Under the pieces are notes generated by a model, which ran no database searches, was not told the origin of the DNA, and saw nothing but the letters and a program-made list of their open reading frames with translations. 64,000 bases of DNA from Auriscalpium vulgare (taxonomy: Eukaryota; Basidiomycota; Agaricomycetes; Russulales; Auriscalpiaceae), in the NCBI GenBank assembly GCA_019915015.1, contig JAHBBC010000009.1, positions 62,001 through 126,000 of the forward strand, read 5' to 3'. The stretch's first letter is position 1; each line of letters starts with the position of its first letter. Shown one piece after another: positions 21,946 to 33,826 of this stretch. The position numbers and the translations under genes are program-made.

Positions 21946-24120
21946 TCATATTTCCATGGTCCATCCCTCGCTAAATCCTAGCCACGTATCATACTCCGTG
22001 TCGCTCTCAAATGCCGTCCGTTCTCTGTCGTCCTTCTCGCTGCCATCATCCGAGATGGAGCTGTCCTCGGCATTCACGGCGTCGCCTTTGTCTGTCCCCA
22101 CAGCTGTCGCTGTCGCTGTCTCCCTGGCGAGTAGGTTTGCCTCCTTCGTGAGCTTTCTTTTCTTTATCTGGCGCTGGATTTTTATACACCGCTGAAGTAG
22201 GGCCATAGTAGCCCAGTCGTCCTCGTACTTCCGCAGAATATCGTGCCTATCTCGCATCTTCGACCGAGTTCAGGACAATGACATGTCCACATTAGCGGAT
22301 GCGACTCACCATACGACAAAATTTGCGCACGCTTTCACCCTCTTGGTTTGCAAACGTCTGACTGAAGTCAATCTGCGCTCGCATCGACAGCTCACGAGTA
22401 GAGTTCTAAACACTGTAAGCATGCTTCAGCACAAGATTTGTTTTGTAACGCTCACCCGAATGCTGCTGAAGATTTTCCGACTCGCCGTGTCGGCGTCGAG
22501 ACCCATTTCCACTGCAATGGACAGTCCAGCTCCTCCATTCTTGCCGAATTTCGGTCTCGGGATCTGCTCCGTGGGATTTTTGGTCCTCATTGACGCGGTG
22601 TCAACGAACTGCTCTGTACGGTCAAGAGGTCGGATAACATCAAATTGAATGGACTCCCTTGATGGCCCAAGCATGTTTTGACGCGTCGCTTGGATCGATG
22701 GAGTTCCCAGGGGCCAAGGGTTATCCCTATCGGAATTGCTTTCGACATTCACAGTGTTTTCTTTGTCGGTCCCGGCAGCTGTCGTGGGCGCTGACCCCCT
22801 GCCGATTTGGCTTGCCTCCTTCTTGAGCTCTTTGTTATTTGCATAGCGCCGCCAGTTCATATGCAGCTGAAGTATGGCCTTCGTAGCCCAGTCGTTCTCG
22901 TACTTACACAAGATGTCGTGCCTATCTCGCATCTTTGACCAAGTTTAAGGCATGACACGTCCACAATGAATGTAAAGACTCACTATGCGACAGAATTCGG
23001 CCACCCTGTCCGCCTCTTGCATCGAAAATGTCTCCGAATAGTCTATCTGCGCTTCCATCGACAGCCCATGAGCAGAACTCTGTTCCGACATAAGCAATCA
23101 GAACGGATCTGACTATCTGGTGATCCTCACCACAATGTGTCTGTAGATTTCCCGACTTGTCGCGTCGGCGTCGAGACCCATTGCCTCTCGTATGTTCATT
23201 CCACCTCCTCGTTTCTTGCCACGGAACCCGTTCGGTCTCGGGATCTTCATCTCTGTGTGATTCTTGCTCTTCTCTGAAGTGGCCTGCTCTGTAGGATCAA
23301 GAGATCGACTGTCATACAATTCGGGGCCCGTTGTCGAACATGATGCAGGAACGTCGGCTGTCGCAGCGCGATGAAGTGATACCATGGGATCGTAGCAGTT
23401 GGCCGAGACGGCCTCGACAAAAGCTTGCATCTTCGCCTCAAAGAGATCCATCGCGTCTTCTAGAGTCTCCGGCGCTTCGCCTGTAACGGTCTGGATTTGC
23501 AGGTACCCCGCGTCCTCGGAGTAAACAGTTCGTCCAGGCGCCCTTTCTTGCCTAGTTGCGATACTTGCTTGATCGCCGTAAGCTGCTTCTTGCTCAGCAC
23601 ACTCTAGCGCTGCTTCTCCGTCATGTCGTGCGGGTAGCTGCTCGGAAGACAACACGGTGGTCAAGACAGGCGTCCAAGTGAATGGCTGTCGTTGCTCTGG
23701 GTGTTGTTCCGCCGGTGCCGTGCTCAATGCCTCCGGAGACGCTGGAATCGCATCCACAAGCGGCCGCCTCGAGGTCCGCCAATGTGCCAATATCATGTGT
23801 GCTTCAATATCTGCGGTTGGCACGCGGACTTAACCCGATGCATGAGAAAAGGACTTACTGCTGTCCATCTCCCCATGTCGTTCCGCTAGGCCTGGCATCG
23901 TTTGTGTATGATGCGCCGCCATCCGCTCAACCGGCTCCGCATTCTCGACCTCTGGAACGCACCGGCTGGCCTTCATGTCGGGGCCGCGGCGCATGTTGGT
24001 CATCTCGAGCTGCCATCTCACCGCGTCTCCTCGATAGAAGGCTGTGTCTTGACACAATTCGCATCTTGGGTATTCCGAACAAGGTGAGTAATTAGAGCAC
24101 GGGGAAAGGAATGCTGACAT
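21946..24120 (-). CDS. Uncharacterised protein with internal exon duplication
   Basis: I do not recognise the family. Proposed exons: 24120-23859 (start uncertain), 23810-23131, 23079-22984, 22932-22456, 22405-22310, 22257-21946. Introns are 48-52 nt with GTAAGT, GTGAGG, GTGAGT and GTGAGC donors. The exon sum is an exact multiple of three (640 aa). Two homologous units are visible. Unit 1: IPRPNGFRGKK...MGLDADATSREIYRHIV, then LSMEAQIDYSETF, then MRDRHDILCKYENDWAT. Unit 2: IPRPKFGKNGGAG...MGLDADTASRKIF, then LSMRAQIDFSQTF, then MRDRHDILRKYEDDWAT. Both middle exons are exactly 96 nt and phase 0. The N-terminal part is Glu/Ala-rich and the C-terminus acidic. No signal peptide or membrane segment is seen. 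The duplication is inferred from sequence; function is unknown. Confidence 0.8.
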
Positions 24121-27100
24121 CGATGATTGGATATTACGAACAGCTGGGGCGTCGACAACTCGGGGGACGGGGTGTGCGGACTCTTGCGCAGCGTTCCAGG
24201 GGAGTTGAATAAATAACGTAGGTTCTGGCGGTACTTCTGTTCGCACGCTGAGATCTGACCGTTGTCTTGCTATTGTTCGCGGGCGCGATTAGCCGGTTCT
24301 TTTGTTATGTCGAACCATCAACAGCGGAGCGCTCAAACTGTTGAGCGCGCGCGGTGCCACAGGTCTCCTTTGAGAAGTTCATATACTAGTCGCATGAGCG
24401 GACCGTCAGCATGCATTATTGTTGGCTAAATCTGTGTTTATAATAAGGTGATCCACCATTTCCGATTGGTCGGTCAAAGTCCAAGCTAAAGCACATATTA
24501 ACTGCGCGACTTGTGGTAAAGGAATGGCCAGCCTACCTGCGCGATGCTACGCTACCGGTACACATCCGAGCCCTTCCGCTAGCCCCTCTACGCTCCGACG
24601 CCCGCCGCCGCTGTCCCGTCCACCATCGCAGTGTGTCGGACAAGGGACTCGCGAGTACGACAGAGACACGCAGCCAGAACCTCACGCGCGCCCGGTGAAG
24701 CCGGCGCCTTCTTGGCTACCCGCAACGACGCAGTCCCGCGCACGTCTGTCCGACTCTTCTGTGCATCCCTGGCGCACCAAGTTTGCCCAGGCCTCTGAGG
24801 CGCGGCTGGAAGCTGTGGAAGTGATGCTTGGACGTAGCGCGCTCGGAACAAAGCGAGCACTCAGTCTCGATGCTGATCGATTTGTGTTCGTGCGGTGGCG
24901 GAGATGGAGCGGAGGAGATAGACAATGGGCAGGTCGAGGACGCGCGTTAGATGTACCGCACGCGTTGACTGAGGCCTAGGGCTCGTGCGGATCGTCAAGG
25001 GGATAGACTGCGGACAGCGGGGGCAGCGGCAGGACCCTGGGCGCATGATGGGCCAAGCGCGTCCATGGCGGCGCCCGTGGGTGTGGCGGTCATCTTGGGA
25101 AGTGGGAGAACGCCAAGATTGCAATGAACGGGACAGCAAAACAAGGAGGCCCTGTTGGCCTGCGCTACAGCATTGCATTCAGATGTGTCACTCAGTAGCA
25201 AGTTCAATGAACACTCACCGACGTTTTCAAAGACTTTGTCGCGCCGCCGCTAGGACAGAGCCTGGGTGGGCCGAAGGAAGGCGTGCAAGATCGGCGAGGG
25301 TTCAAGGTCGCGTATGCTTTTGTCGTGCTGGTCGATGTTTTTCAGTCCGACCGCAGTTGGATGGGTCGAGTGCGATATATGCCCGACGACCTGTCGAAGC
25401 TGGTGAGCGCGGTGGGGATGAGACGAGTCCGTGAGATCCGTACAGTGTTCCAGAATCAGGACAAGGCAAGGGTCCATTGACGTCGAGATTGAGTCGGAGA
25501 CCGGCAAGCACCCTGTGACAGCACATGTGAGTGCCGATGCACTGGGAAAGACGATCACTGCGCACCTATGGCCCGAACTCGCTCTCGCTCACCAACCTTC
25601 CGCCGTGTCTCATTCGGGTCGACACGCTCGGCGGAGCAGGGGCATCGGCACAACACAGCGCCAGTAGACCGAGTGACTGGGCGGAAGATATCGGCGATGA
25701 GGATAGGCCAGCGAGATAGAAAAGAGCGCACGAGGGCGGACATGCAGCGCGGGTGTAGCTCGAGGTCGGTGGGGCCGCCTAAGAAAAACAGATAGAACGA
25801 GATATAGGGGATGAGGATCTGTGGTTTGCATCTCGGTGGATGAATAGATGCGTAGAAGGCGAGACCGAGGAGGGATACGACCGTGCATATGCGCATGGAG
25901 GGCTGTGGTCGCGAGATGTCAGCGCTATGCTGAAGCGAAATATTGGCCGGTGCTCGCCTCCAGTGGCGCGCCAGCTCAGCCCTCCGTTCCAGCCTTCACT
26001 CCGTCAGCCCTCAAATCTGTCCTCGCCATCATCCTTGTTGTTCTTGAGCGCACACGCGAAGCCCCCTACAAGAGGGTATGGACGTCTTGGCACTCTCTCA
26101 ACGTAAGTGTATGCATCCTGGGAAGGGTTTTTTGTTTTGTTTTTGTAGGTGTAGCGGGCCTCAAAGGCAGTAGAGGAAGTGAGAAGGTCGCCGGCGAGCC
26201 TGAGGCTGAGTGCAACGAGACGACTCTGACGAGAGCGCTGCTAGGGGGAGACCGGCACTTCCCGGCCAGTCACATGCACCCGCCACAGACGCGACGCAAA
26301 TGATGTTCCGGGGTTGTCATTCAGAAGTCCTCCTTTTACTTTCACTTTGGTCCTTCAGCTTCAACTCAGGGAGCTCTGTCCCGACGCCGAGGCAACAGGC
26401 GCCGCCACGTCTTTGCATCTCAGCATGTTCGGGGACCACCCCAGGGTCAACAGAGCGAGGCGAGGAGGTATTCAAGGAGACGGGCTCGATGTCGGTGAGC
26501 ACAGACAGTCTCTATCTTCTAGCTTGCTTACGCTCACGTCCGAACCCATCCTCCCAGTGTATTCCACGCTTTGGTCCACGCTCATTCTGCGTGCTCAGAA
26601 ATTTGGCCCACCCAAGCCTGCTTGCACATTGTCGTCCGCCCGCATGGACGCTTACCACTCGTCGTCAGTCAATCTCAGTCGCCGCCAGGCCCGCGCACAT
26701 CTCAGCTCATTCAAGACCACAGAAGATGTCTTGTTCATTGGGCGCTGAGTCGAGTGCGCTGGCACAAAAGCTCAGATCGACGATCGTAAACATCTGCTCG
26801 CTGCTTCATGACCATGGATGGCACGGTTGCGTGGTATCGACGGCCTTCGACGGCCAGCGCCTTCTCATATAATCTGTTCCCCGGGACACCCAATTCTGTT
26901 GGTGCGCTATCCTTTGGTCAGGACCCGCAACCGTTCTGACGTGTGTTGTGCAGTCAACAGGCTTCTCTCTGGCGCGCAAACGGGCCCAAGTAGTTCTGAT
27001 CAGAACGGGCCGTCGACGCACCAATATTCTCAGAAGGGCTCCGAGCAAATTCGCTGCGCGAGGTGCCGGTCGAAGGCCTCGGATTCTGTTTCTGGTGCGT

Positions 27101-28692
27101 GCTGTGCTCTCACAGAAAATCACAGGCTAATCTCACCGTTGCTTTACATATCAAACGTTGGCGGGATCATAACGCGCGCACAGGGCGCATGTCGAAGTGT
27201 TCCGCCGGGGCGTCTCGGCGGCGATGCATGATTCTTTCTTGCTCTCTCCCCTGGAGCTCTGCGCCATATTCCGCCAACCCATATCCCCGCGCGGCCGGCG
27301 CGCGCTCGCGACATCCAGCATGATGACGGTCGCGGTCGCGGTCAAGGAGGGGAAGACTACATCATGTAATTACGGCATCAACTCACGAGCAAAAATATCC
27401 CATGGTTGCTCTGTCTATGTGCTATCGGAGCGTCCCGTCGTAGACAAGTTCTCGAAGTCGCAGGTGCGTACCTCACGCTCTTGTCTCATCGACTGCCCCA
27501 GAATTGCGGCCGCTCTTGGACAGCCTGCTTTCCTCATCGTGTCTCGCATAAACTTCACGTCGCAGACCAGCAGCTTGTCTCTCGTACTCCTTGCCTTTCA
27601 AACGATGGCGCACGGAGCCCGTCGAACATCCGTGTACGTTATCCAGTCATCTCTCTTGCACGTCGTGACGAACTGGTCCTTTTTTAGCACATGGAGGTTT
27701 TTATCTAGCACCCACCTCGAGCACCCACCTCGAGCGAGCTCGCGGTTGGACGGGCGAGACACAATGCACCGCGAAAAGCTGCCTTCTATCACCATCGCTT
27801 GGCGCTCGCATCCTCGACCAATAGAAACCTTGACATGTACTTCCTGGAGCCGCGTCCAACAGCATCGGTCAATCGTGCAGGCCTCGCGCGATCTGCAATC
27901 TTTACACCTGTACATCAAGGCCTTAGGGTAATATTTCACGCTCAAGTGAGGTTGACTCTGCGCAGCTGCGCGCACTTGGGGGCGTATGTGCCGCAGACGC
28001 CCTCACCAGCGCGTCGGACACGATCGCCTCTCAGCTGCCAGCCAAGGCAACGCCCAGTGATGCTGCCGCCACGAAGCCAGCACACAGAACTCAACTGCCT
28101 CACGGCACCTCCGAGCGCAGGTGCGGGCGGCCAGCAGCGTCTCTGGATCCAACACTCGGACTACGGGGTATGATCCGACGGTGATCAATACGAGCGCGGG
28201 TCTAGTATGACTTCGAGAGTAGGCTGCAGGACGTGTCCATGGCTCATCAGCGGGCCTACGGCTGCATGTGCAGAGGGTGAACGCTGCAACGAAGCAAGCC
28301 GAGGCATATATACCGCCCATCTCCTCTCCTTGCCTCTATCAAATTTCTGCCCGACTTCCGGTGCTAACATGACTTCTCCGCGTCTGACTCTGGGACTGGC
28401 GCTCCTCAACCACGCACGCCGTCCAAGCGCATCCAAAACACCAGCGGCGTCCCCTTGTACATCCTCTCCGCTGGCCCGCTTCCCGGCCGCGCACACGAGA
28501 TGGTCGTCAAAATGCGGATGGTAGCTGGCCACGGGCGAGGAGGGATACGGAGCGGGCCCCGAATCTGACGTACGTCTGCGCGTTGTCACCGATGTCATTT
28601 GCGGCGGTGCGGCTATGATAGCAAAACATACCGCACCTCAATAATATCAATTATATCATGACAAGGGTAATATCAACGATGCTGCATGCATG
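24121..28692. other. Long region with no recognised gene
   Basis: Several open frames exist (for example + 24524-24979, - 25896-25555, + 26210-26872, + 27197-27931). None has motifs, repeats or paralogues in the window, and none shows the F-box or module signatures. The - frame 25896-25555 begins with a hydrophobic stretch (ICTVVSLLGLAFYA). A multi-exon gene could be hidden here; I cannot place one. At 28610-28640 the sequence ATAGCAAAACAT matches the 3' flank of the lineage E paralogue at 47.56 kb. Confidence 0.3.
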
Positions 28693-30532
28693 TCAGTCGT
28701 CCTCGTCTTCGCTACTTGCACCATCCATATCTTCGCTTTCGCTGGATTCATCTTCGCTATCATCCTCGTGAACTTCTTCGTCATCGCCGTGGTTGCGTTC
28801 CTTGTCGTGCTTGTCTTTTCCCGACAGCAGCACGCGTTCCACCAAGCCCTCCACCTCGCGCAACCACTGCTCAGTCTCGTAGCAATGATCGAGCTCGAGC
28901 TCAACGAGCTTCGCCCCACAGCGCTGGCGGAGCTCCAGCGCTCGGAGCATGACTTCGCCAACGCTCATCCCAGCGTTCTCCGGCCCTACTCCGAACTCGT
29001 CGCCATCCGCAAAACGGTGCCGAAAATCCACGTAGTGCAGCTTCAGGCGCTGCAGCTTCGGCCACACTACGGCACCGGACCCTGTCCCGTCGCCCATCTG
29101 CCACCTGTCGCCCTCCGCGGTAGTCGAGAAGGCCAAGCAGAACCCTATCACTCCCCGCCAACTGAGTTCCATCTGATGCACCTCCGCTGCAACCCCGAAT
29201 ATGTCCAGCCACATCGTAGGCGTCATGGGAACGTTGACGTCCAGGTCGAGCTCGAAACAATGGCGCAGCATTCCGGCGTCCCGGAACAAGGCACGCAGGA
29301 ACGAGAGAACTTTATCGGTCAGGCCTAGGTCCTTCAAGACGAGAAGCTTCCGGTCGACCGGGTTGCACCATGTGTCATGACATGCCTCGAATCCAAAACT
29401 ACAAGTCTCGTAGAAAAAGCGAACATGGCGAAATGCTTCATGGGCAGGTGCAAGGAATGGACAAAGCGTGGCAAAATTTGTCATGTTCACGTCTTCGTCT
29501 TTGTAACAATCGATAGACAGAGTAGTGGCGCTGGGCATCTGGATGTGGTGAAGGAAGGCAATGCACTCCGGGGACTCGCCCAATATTGCGAGCTGGCGAA
29601 GGCAGGAAAGTTGGGCTATTTGGGATGTGTCCGACGTAGAAGAGAATGGACGAAGGCAGCCGTATAGCTTGAGATCCTCGATCTGATTGAGTTGTCGCAG
29701 AGCAGAAATGAACTCCGTCGCGGAGGCTGGTGGTTCTACGTCGCCGTATACATGCAAGGTCACGAGGTTCCGTAGAAAGGATGAGGTCCATGAAAATCCG
29801 CAAATACCGTTGATCTCTAGCTGGCGTAGCCGGGGCGCATGGTCTGCAAAGAGGGGAGTAGAGAGGGTGACCAATGACTTGACAATGATTGAAATGTCCT
29901 CGAGAACTGGCGCCGGTGAGGACAGAACTCGAGCGAGGTCTACAGGTCTGCTACCGAATGTGTAGTATAGATCCATGCGCTGGACATTCTCGAGGGTGTC
30001 GATGGGCAGCCACATCACCTTCTCAGGGTGAAAATTGCAGCTAGAAATGGATAAAGGGGCACCCTGCGACCGTGAAATGATCGCATCCGCCCACCGCGGG
30101 GGCAGTGGGAGCTGCAAACGCGCCCAAAACGTAGGGTCGTTGAGGGCGACGTCTCGCCAGTGCCGGCAGACATGCGACAGTCGTACCCACGGCATGGTGC
30201 TCGGGAACCCGTCCATATTTCGCGCAAAGTCGACCTCCATCCCCACAAGATCGGAGAAGATGCGGCACAGAAGTTCGGGTGGTAGGCGCGAAACGGGTGC
30301 GCATGCGTTTATTTCGGTGTCCAGGGTGGCTAGCATGGATATTACAGCAGCCCGTTCGCTCTTCAGCCTTGCTAGGGCATACTGTGGAGATTGGGCGGGA
30401 AGAAAGGAAAGTCGTGAATGGAGCGTCGACGACCAGAAGTTCACGGCGCTGACTGCTGCGTGAGCCAGAAATCGTTCAAGAAGCGGTCATCACACACCTC
30501 TCTCCAGGATCTTGTTTCCCCTCATCCTCCAT
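28693..30532 (-). CDS. F-box-like protein, lineage E, copy 1
   Basis: Predicted SCF substrate adaptor, 596 aa. Proposed exon 1 at 30532-30498 (ATG; MEDEGKQDPGE), intron 30497-30449 (49 nt, GTGTGT donor, TCAG acceptor), exon 2 at 30448-28693. The start is set by the matching exon in the paralogue at 49.5 kb; the continuous frame would otherwise start at a GTG. VSRLPPELLCRIFSDL is near residues 62-77, LSHVCRHWRDVALND near 99-113. Irregular leucine-rich segments follow (LFADHAPRLRQLEI; WPKLQRLKL). The last ~40 residues are a highly acidic Asp/Glu/Ser tail (EVHEDDSEDESSESEDMDG), longer than in lineages A-D. Clear sister of the 47.6-kb gene, including 3' flanking sequence. Confidence 0.88.
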
Positions 30533-32769
30533 TTTCGCTAGCCCTGTTGAGAAGATGATTCGAACAGGGAAGAAGACTGTGCTGGAGTTGTATCAATGTG
30601 ATGGCGGTGAGTGGGAACGAGTCCGTCACTGGTGCTCGATCCTCGAGGCTCGGCTCGGAGGCTATTGGCACGTAGTCTCCTGTAAGCAGACTGAACGAAC
30701 GCGGCCGATGATAGTCGATCAGCCTAAGGCAGACCGGAGCTCCGCGTTTGGCTACTGGCAACAGTGATGTCATACTACCCCTAACCCTAGGTCAGGTGCG
30801 AGGGGCGGCCCGCCTTTGCATCCTTGGACTAGCGAAGGCCTGGTAAAGGTATGTAACATTGTAAGCACACGGTCTTGCGCCAATATGCCGCGCACATACC
30901 TCTTATACGACCGACGCACATAGCACGCAATCGCGGACACAACGAACGTGGCCACGCCGCGCGCGACGCGCGTAGTGAAGATCGCACCCCGCCTCTGTGA
31001 CCCTCCCATTAGATAGAGCACACCACGATGCTTGTAGAAAGAGCTCGCGGGGAACTGGACAGACGAGCAAGAGCAGCATGCGCCACAGAAGACGATCGTA
31101 GGCTTGGTGCTTACCGTTTCGCGCAGACGTCGGGCTGACAGGGCTGCTCGGCGCACTGTCCCTTTATCCTTAGCAGTGAAATTTGTGATTAGCGTGTGGT
31201 CTGCGCGTTATACACCTGCTTGGCGGCGCGTCGTTGGGAGCCGGGTAAGCTCTGCGGGCTTCAGTACAATGCGGCGTCCGGTGAGCAATAAAAAAACACG
31301 TAGGCATTCTCTGCGACGGTTCAGTACGACATGCTACACATCTACAGAATAATGAGACCGCTGTTGAAAAAAGAGTGTGCTCTCTGACCTTCGCTGAGAT
31401 GTGAGGACCGATATCACCAGCTGCGCATATGGATAGTCGTGGGCTGGCTCGCGTCGGCGCCCCTCCGGATCGAGGTGCAGTGCATGCTAGGGCTATTACT
31501 AACAGCTGACGGTGCTTCCCCATCGTGTCGTTCGTCCGTCCTGGCCTGATCCGCGATGCGTCAGGTGGGAAACCTGCGCACGGTGACCAGGCCCACCTGG
31601 AGCAGGCATTCCGCACAACGAGGGTGAGGAGATGTGAGGGAAGCGTAATCAATTCTGCCGGCGGCGAGTCGACGTCCACTGAGGCCCAAGCCGATGCCAC
31701 GAGCGGCGACCGTCGTAATTGAGTCGTAATTGCTGCTTCAAGCTCCGGGGTGCGGGTTCGGGCCCCACAAAACGATAAGTGGAGGCCGCGGCCGTGCCTT
31801 GAGCGGGGCGAGGTGAGTTCAGGTCGCTACTGAGAGTGGCAATGAGCAATTCCATAAAGCAATAAGAGGCCGGGTGCGCGTGGTCGTGGCGCGGAAAGTA
31901 TTTCAAGCGGCCCCAAAACGAAGAAGCGACACCGCCTGTGCTATCGGTTGCTGCGGGCAGAATCTCTGCAGTCTGGGCTAGGGCAAGCACGTTGGCGGAG
32001 ATCATCTAGAACTCGAAAAAAAGGCGCACCGTCCTAATTTACGATTGCAACGGAGACGGTCCGCTCGCGATCGCTAGCAGGCCCGATCAGGCTCGCTATA
32101 TAAAATCTTTATGCATCTTCCTTGGCCAGATCGACGGCGTGAAAGGTATAGCTCCGCTGTTTAGATATGGAAGGGCGCGCGAGGCCGGGCAGGGATATGT
32201 CGGGCACCCGGTGAGCAGGCTAGCTGGCCGGAGGCGCGTGTCGATTACCGAGGGCCCGTTCAAGGTCCCCATGGCATCCAAGCGCAGGAAGAGCGCATGC
32301 GCACAAAGATGCGGGTGATGGCACAGATGCGAAGGATGACAGAGGTCTGAGGATAGAGCACGGTAAAGTGGTCAGGATTCGTCACAGTTCCCGTTCACTG
32401 GGCAGGGATCAGGCCGTGCTCACCGGTGACCGGTGACTCCAAAAGACTGACTTCAAGCTCAGGTGGACATCTGATAGTGTTCCTGCCTCGCAGCTCTTCA
32501 CCCTTGCTTCACCTCGCTCTCGGAGTCTCGGACCGCAGAACCAGCATAAGTCGTCACTTTACCCCGTAGTACCGAGGCATAGCTCATCGGGAATACAGCG
32601 GTTGCGGGGTTAGCACAGCTAGGTCGCCGTTTAGTACTGGATGAATAGATGAGCAGCTGGCAGAAAAGATCGAATTCGAGAGATAGAATACCGGACCCCG
32701 GTTGAATGCTTGAGCCTTGATCCACGCGGGTCTCCTCGATCACAACTTGAACGTGGACGAGGAGGAACG
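30533..32769. other. Region with no recognised gene
   Basis: Includes the second CCCTAA-containing short repeat at 30764-30799. A reverse frame at about 31156-30770 has one hydrophobic/basic stretch (VATFVVSAIACYVRRSYKRY) that could be a membrane-protein fragment. Nothing else is recognisable. Confidence 0.35.
30764..30799 (+). repeat. CCCTAA-containing short repeat, copy 2
   Basis: GTGATGTC, a short spacer, then CTAACCCTAGGTCAGGTGC; the counterpart is at 18592-18618. It lies 5' of the lineage E gene on the reverse strand, as copy 1 lies 5' of lineage D. Confidence 0.5.
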
Positions 32770-33720
32770 AGACACACTTAGAGTGAAGGTAGTATGCGGG
32801 AGATAAGTAAGGAGCGGCGGCTATACTTGCGCGAGTTCCGAGTCGCGCGGCAACTTGAACTTGCCGCTCTCCTTCACCTCGACGACCTCCGAGACTCACA
32901 CTCTCCATTTCCAAAGACCACCATCGTCATCCATCATCACATCCTTAGCCATCTTCGCGCTCGTCCACGCACGTCAATCTTTCAGTTTCTCGCAATTGCA
33001 AGCTTCGCTTCTGTACAATCAACCCATCGACCTCAGGATGCGCAGGTTCGACTTCAGTGAGGCACGAGAGACAGACAGGAATCAGGACACATAGGTACGT
33101 CGAAACATCCTCTGCCCATCCGTTGGCTGTATGCCAATCCGTGAAGGCGCATACCAGACTACCAACTGCGTCCGCACGCATGCCACGCTCCTCGATGCCC
33201 GTCAAACGCGGGCAACCCACCGCACGGCGAGCACATCGGTCAATATTGCATAGCAAGCAACGCGCGAGGTCCCCAAAATGCGATATGACAGGACATTGCG
33301 ACGAGGAGAGCAGGATTTAGACGGTGATGGCTTCAGGTGCGTCGGCGACTCATTGCTTTTTGCATGCGCTCACTCAGGTTCTCTTTTTCTCGGCTTAGCC
33401 CCTCGCCCCGACTACGAGTCGATATCTACGGTCACTCCGTACCGGCTTTCAACTCGCCGTCCCCGTCATTCGGGCTCGTACCGTCGCCGACTGGACGCCT
33501 ACCGATTTTCCGCCGTCTTGGTCCCAAAGGTTCATGGAGGCATATATATAGCATACTCAGAGTCCGCGCATTCGACCCCCCAATACATTGTGTTACTCGT
33601 TTTTTTTTCTCGCGGACGCTCGAGTGCTTTTTATCTCCTCCTTGCTTGCTGCATCGCTGAGCGGGAGGCCGAGCTTGGACCGAGCCGGCGCCGGACCGCG
33701 CCCCGCTGACAACTTGTTCG
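32770..33720 (+). repeat. Module copy 6, directly upstream of lineage C gene 2
   Basis: Opens with AGAGTGAAGGTAGTATGCGG (32779-32798). An exon-like ATGCGCAGGTTCGACTTC ends near AG|GTACGTCG at 33092. A further piece ends at a GTGCGTCGGCGACTC donor near 33335, followed by GCATGCGCTCAC and CGGCTTAG. The frame then stays open to about 33709 (ESISTVTPYRLSTRRPRHSG, LVPKVHG). It closes with GAGCCGGCGCCGGACC near 33681. The best continuous frame of any copy is in this region (33278-33709). Confidence 0.65.
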
Positions 33721-33826
33721 TGCAAAGTTCAGCACCTCCTGAGTGCAACTCTTCGGCGACAATCACCCTCTTATCCACAAACAGCCCGCTCTACCCACGC
33801 GCAGTTCCAGTATACAGCGGTGATCT

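Noticed and set aside
26210..26872. 220-codon forward frame
   Set aside because: Ser/Pro/Arg-rich with no motif; not supported as a gene.
27197..27931. 244-codon forward frame
   Set aside because: No recognisable domain, no paralogue and mixed composition. Left within an unassigned region.
31725..31790. Possible tRNA (GGTTCGGGCCCC resembles a B box)
   Set aside because: The T-stem does not pair properly and no matching acceptor stem or A box lies at the right distance.
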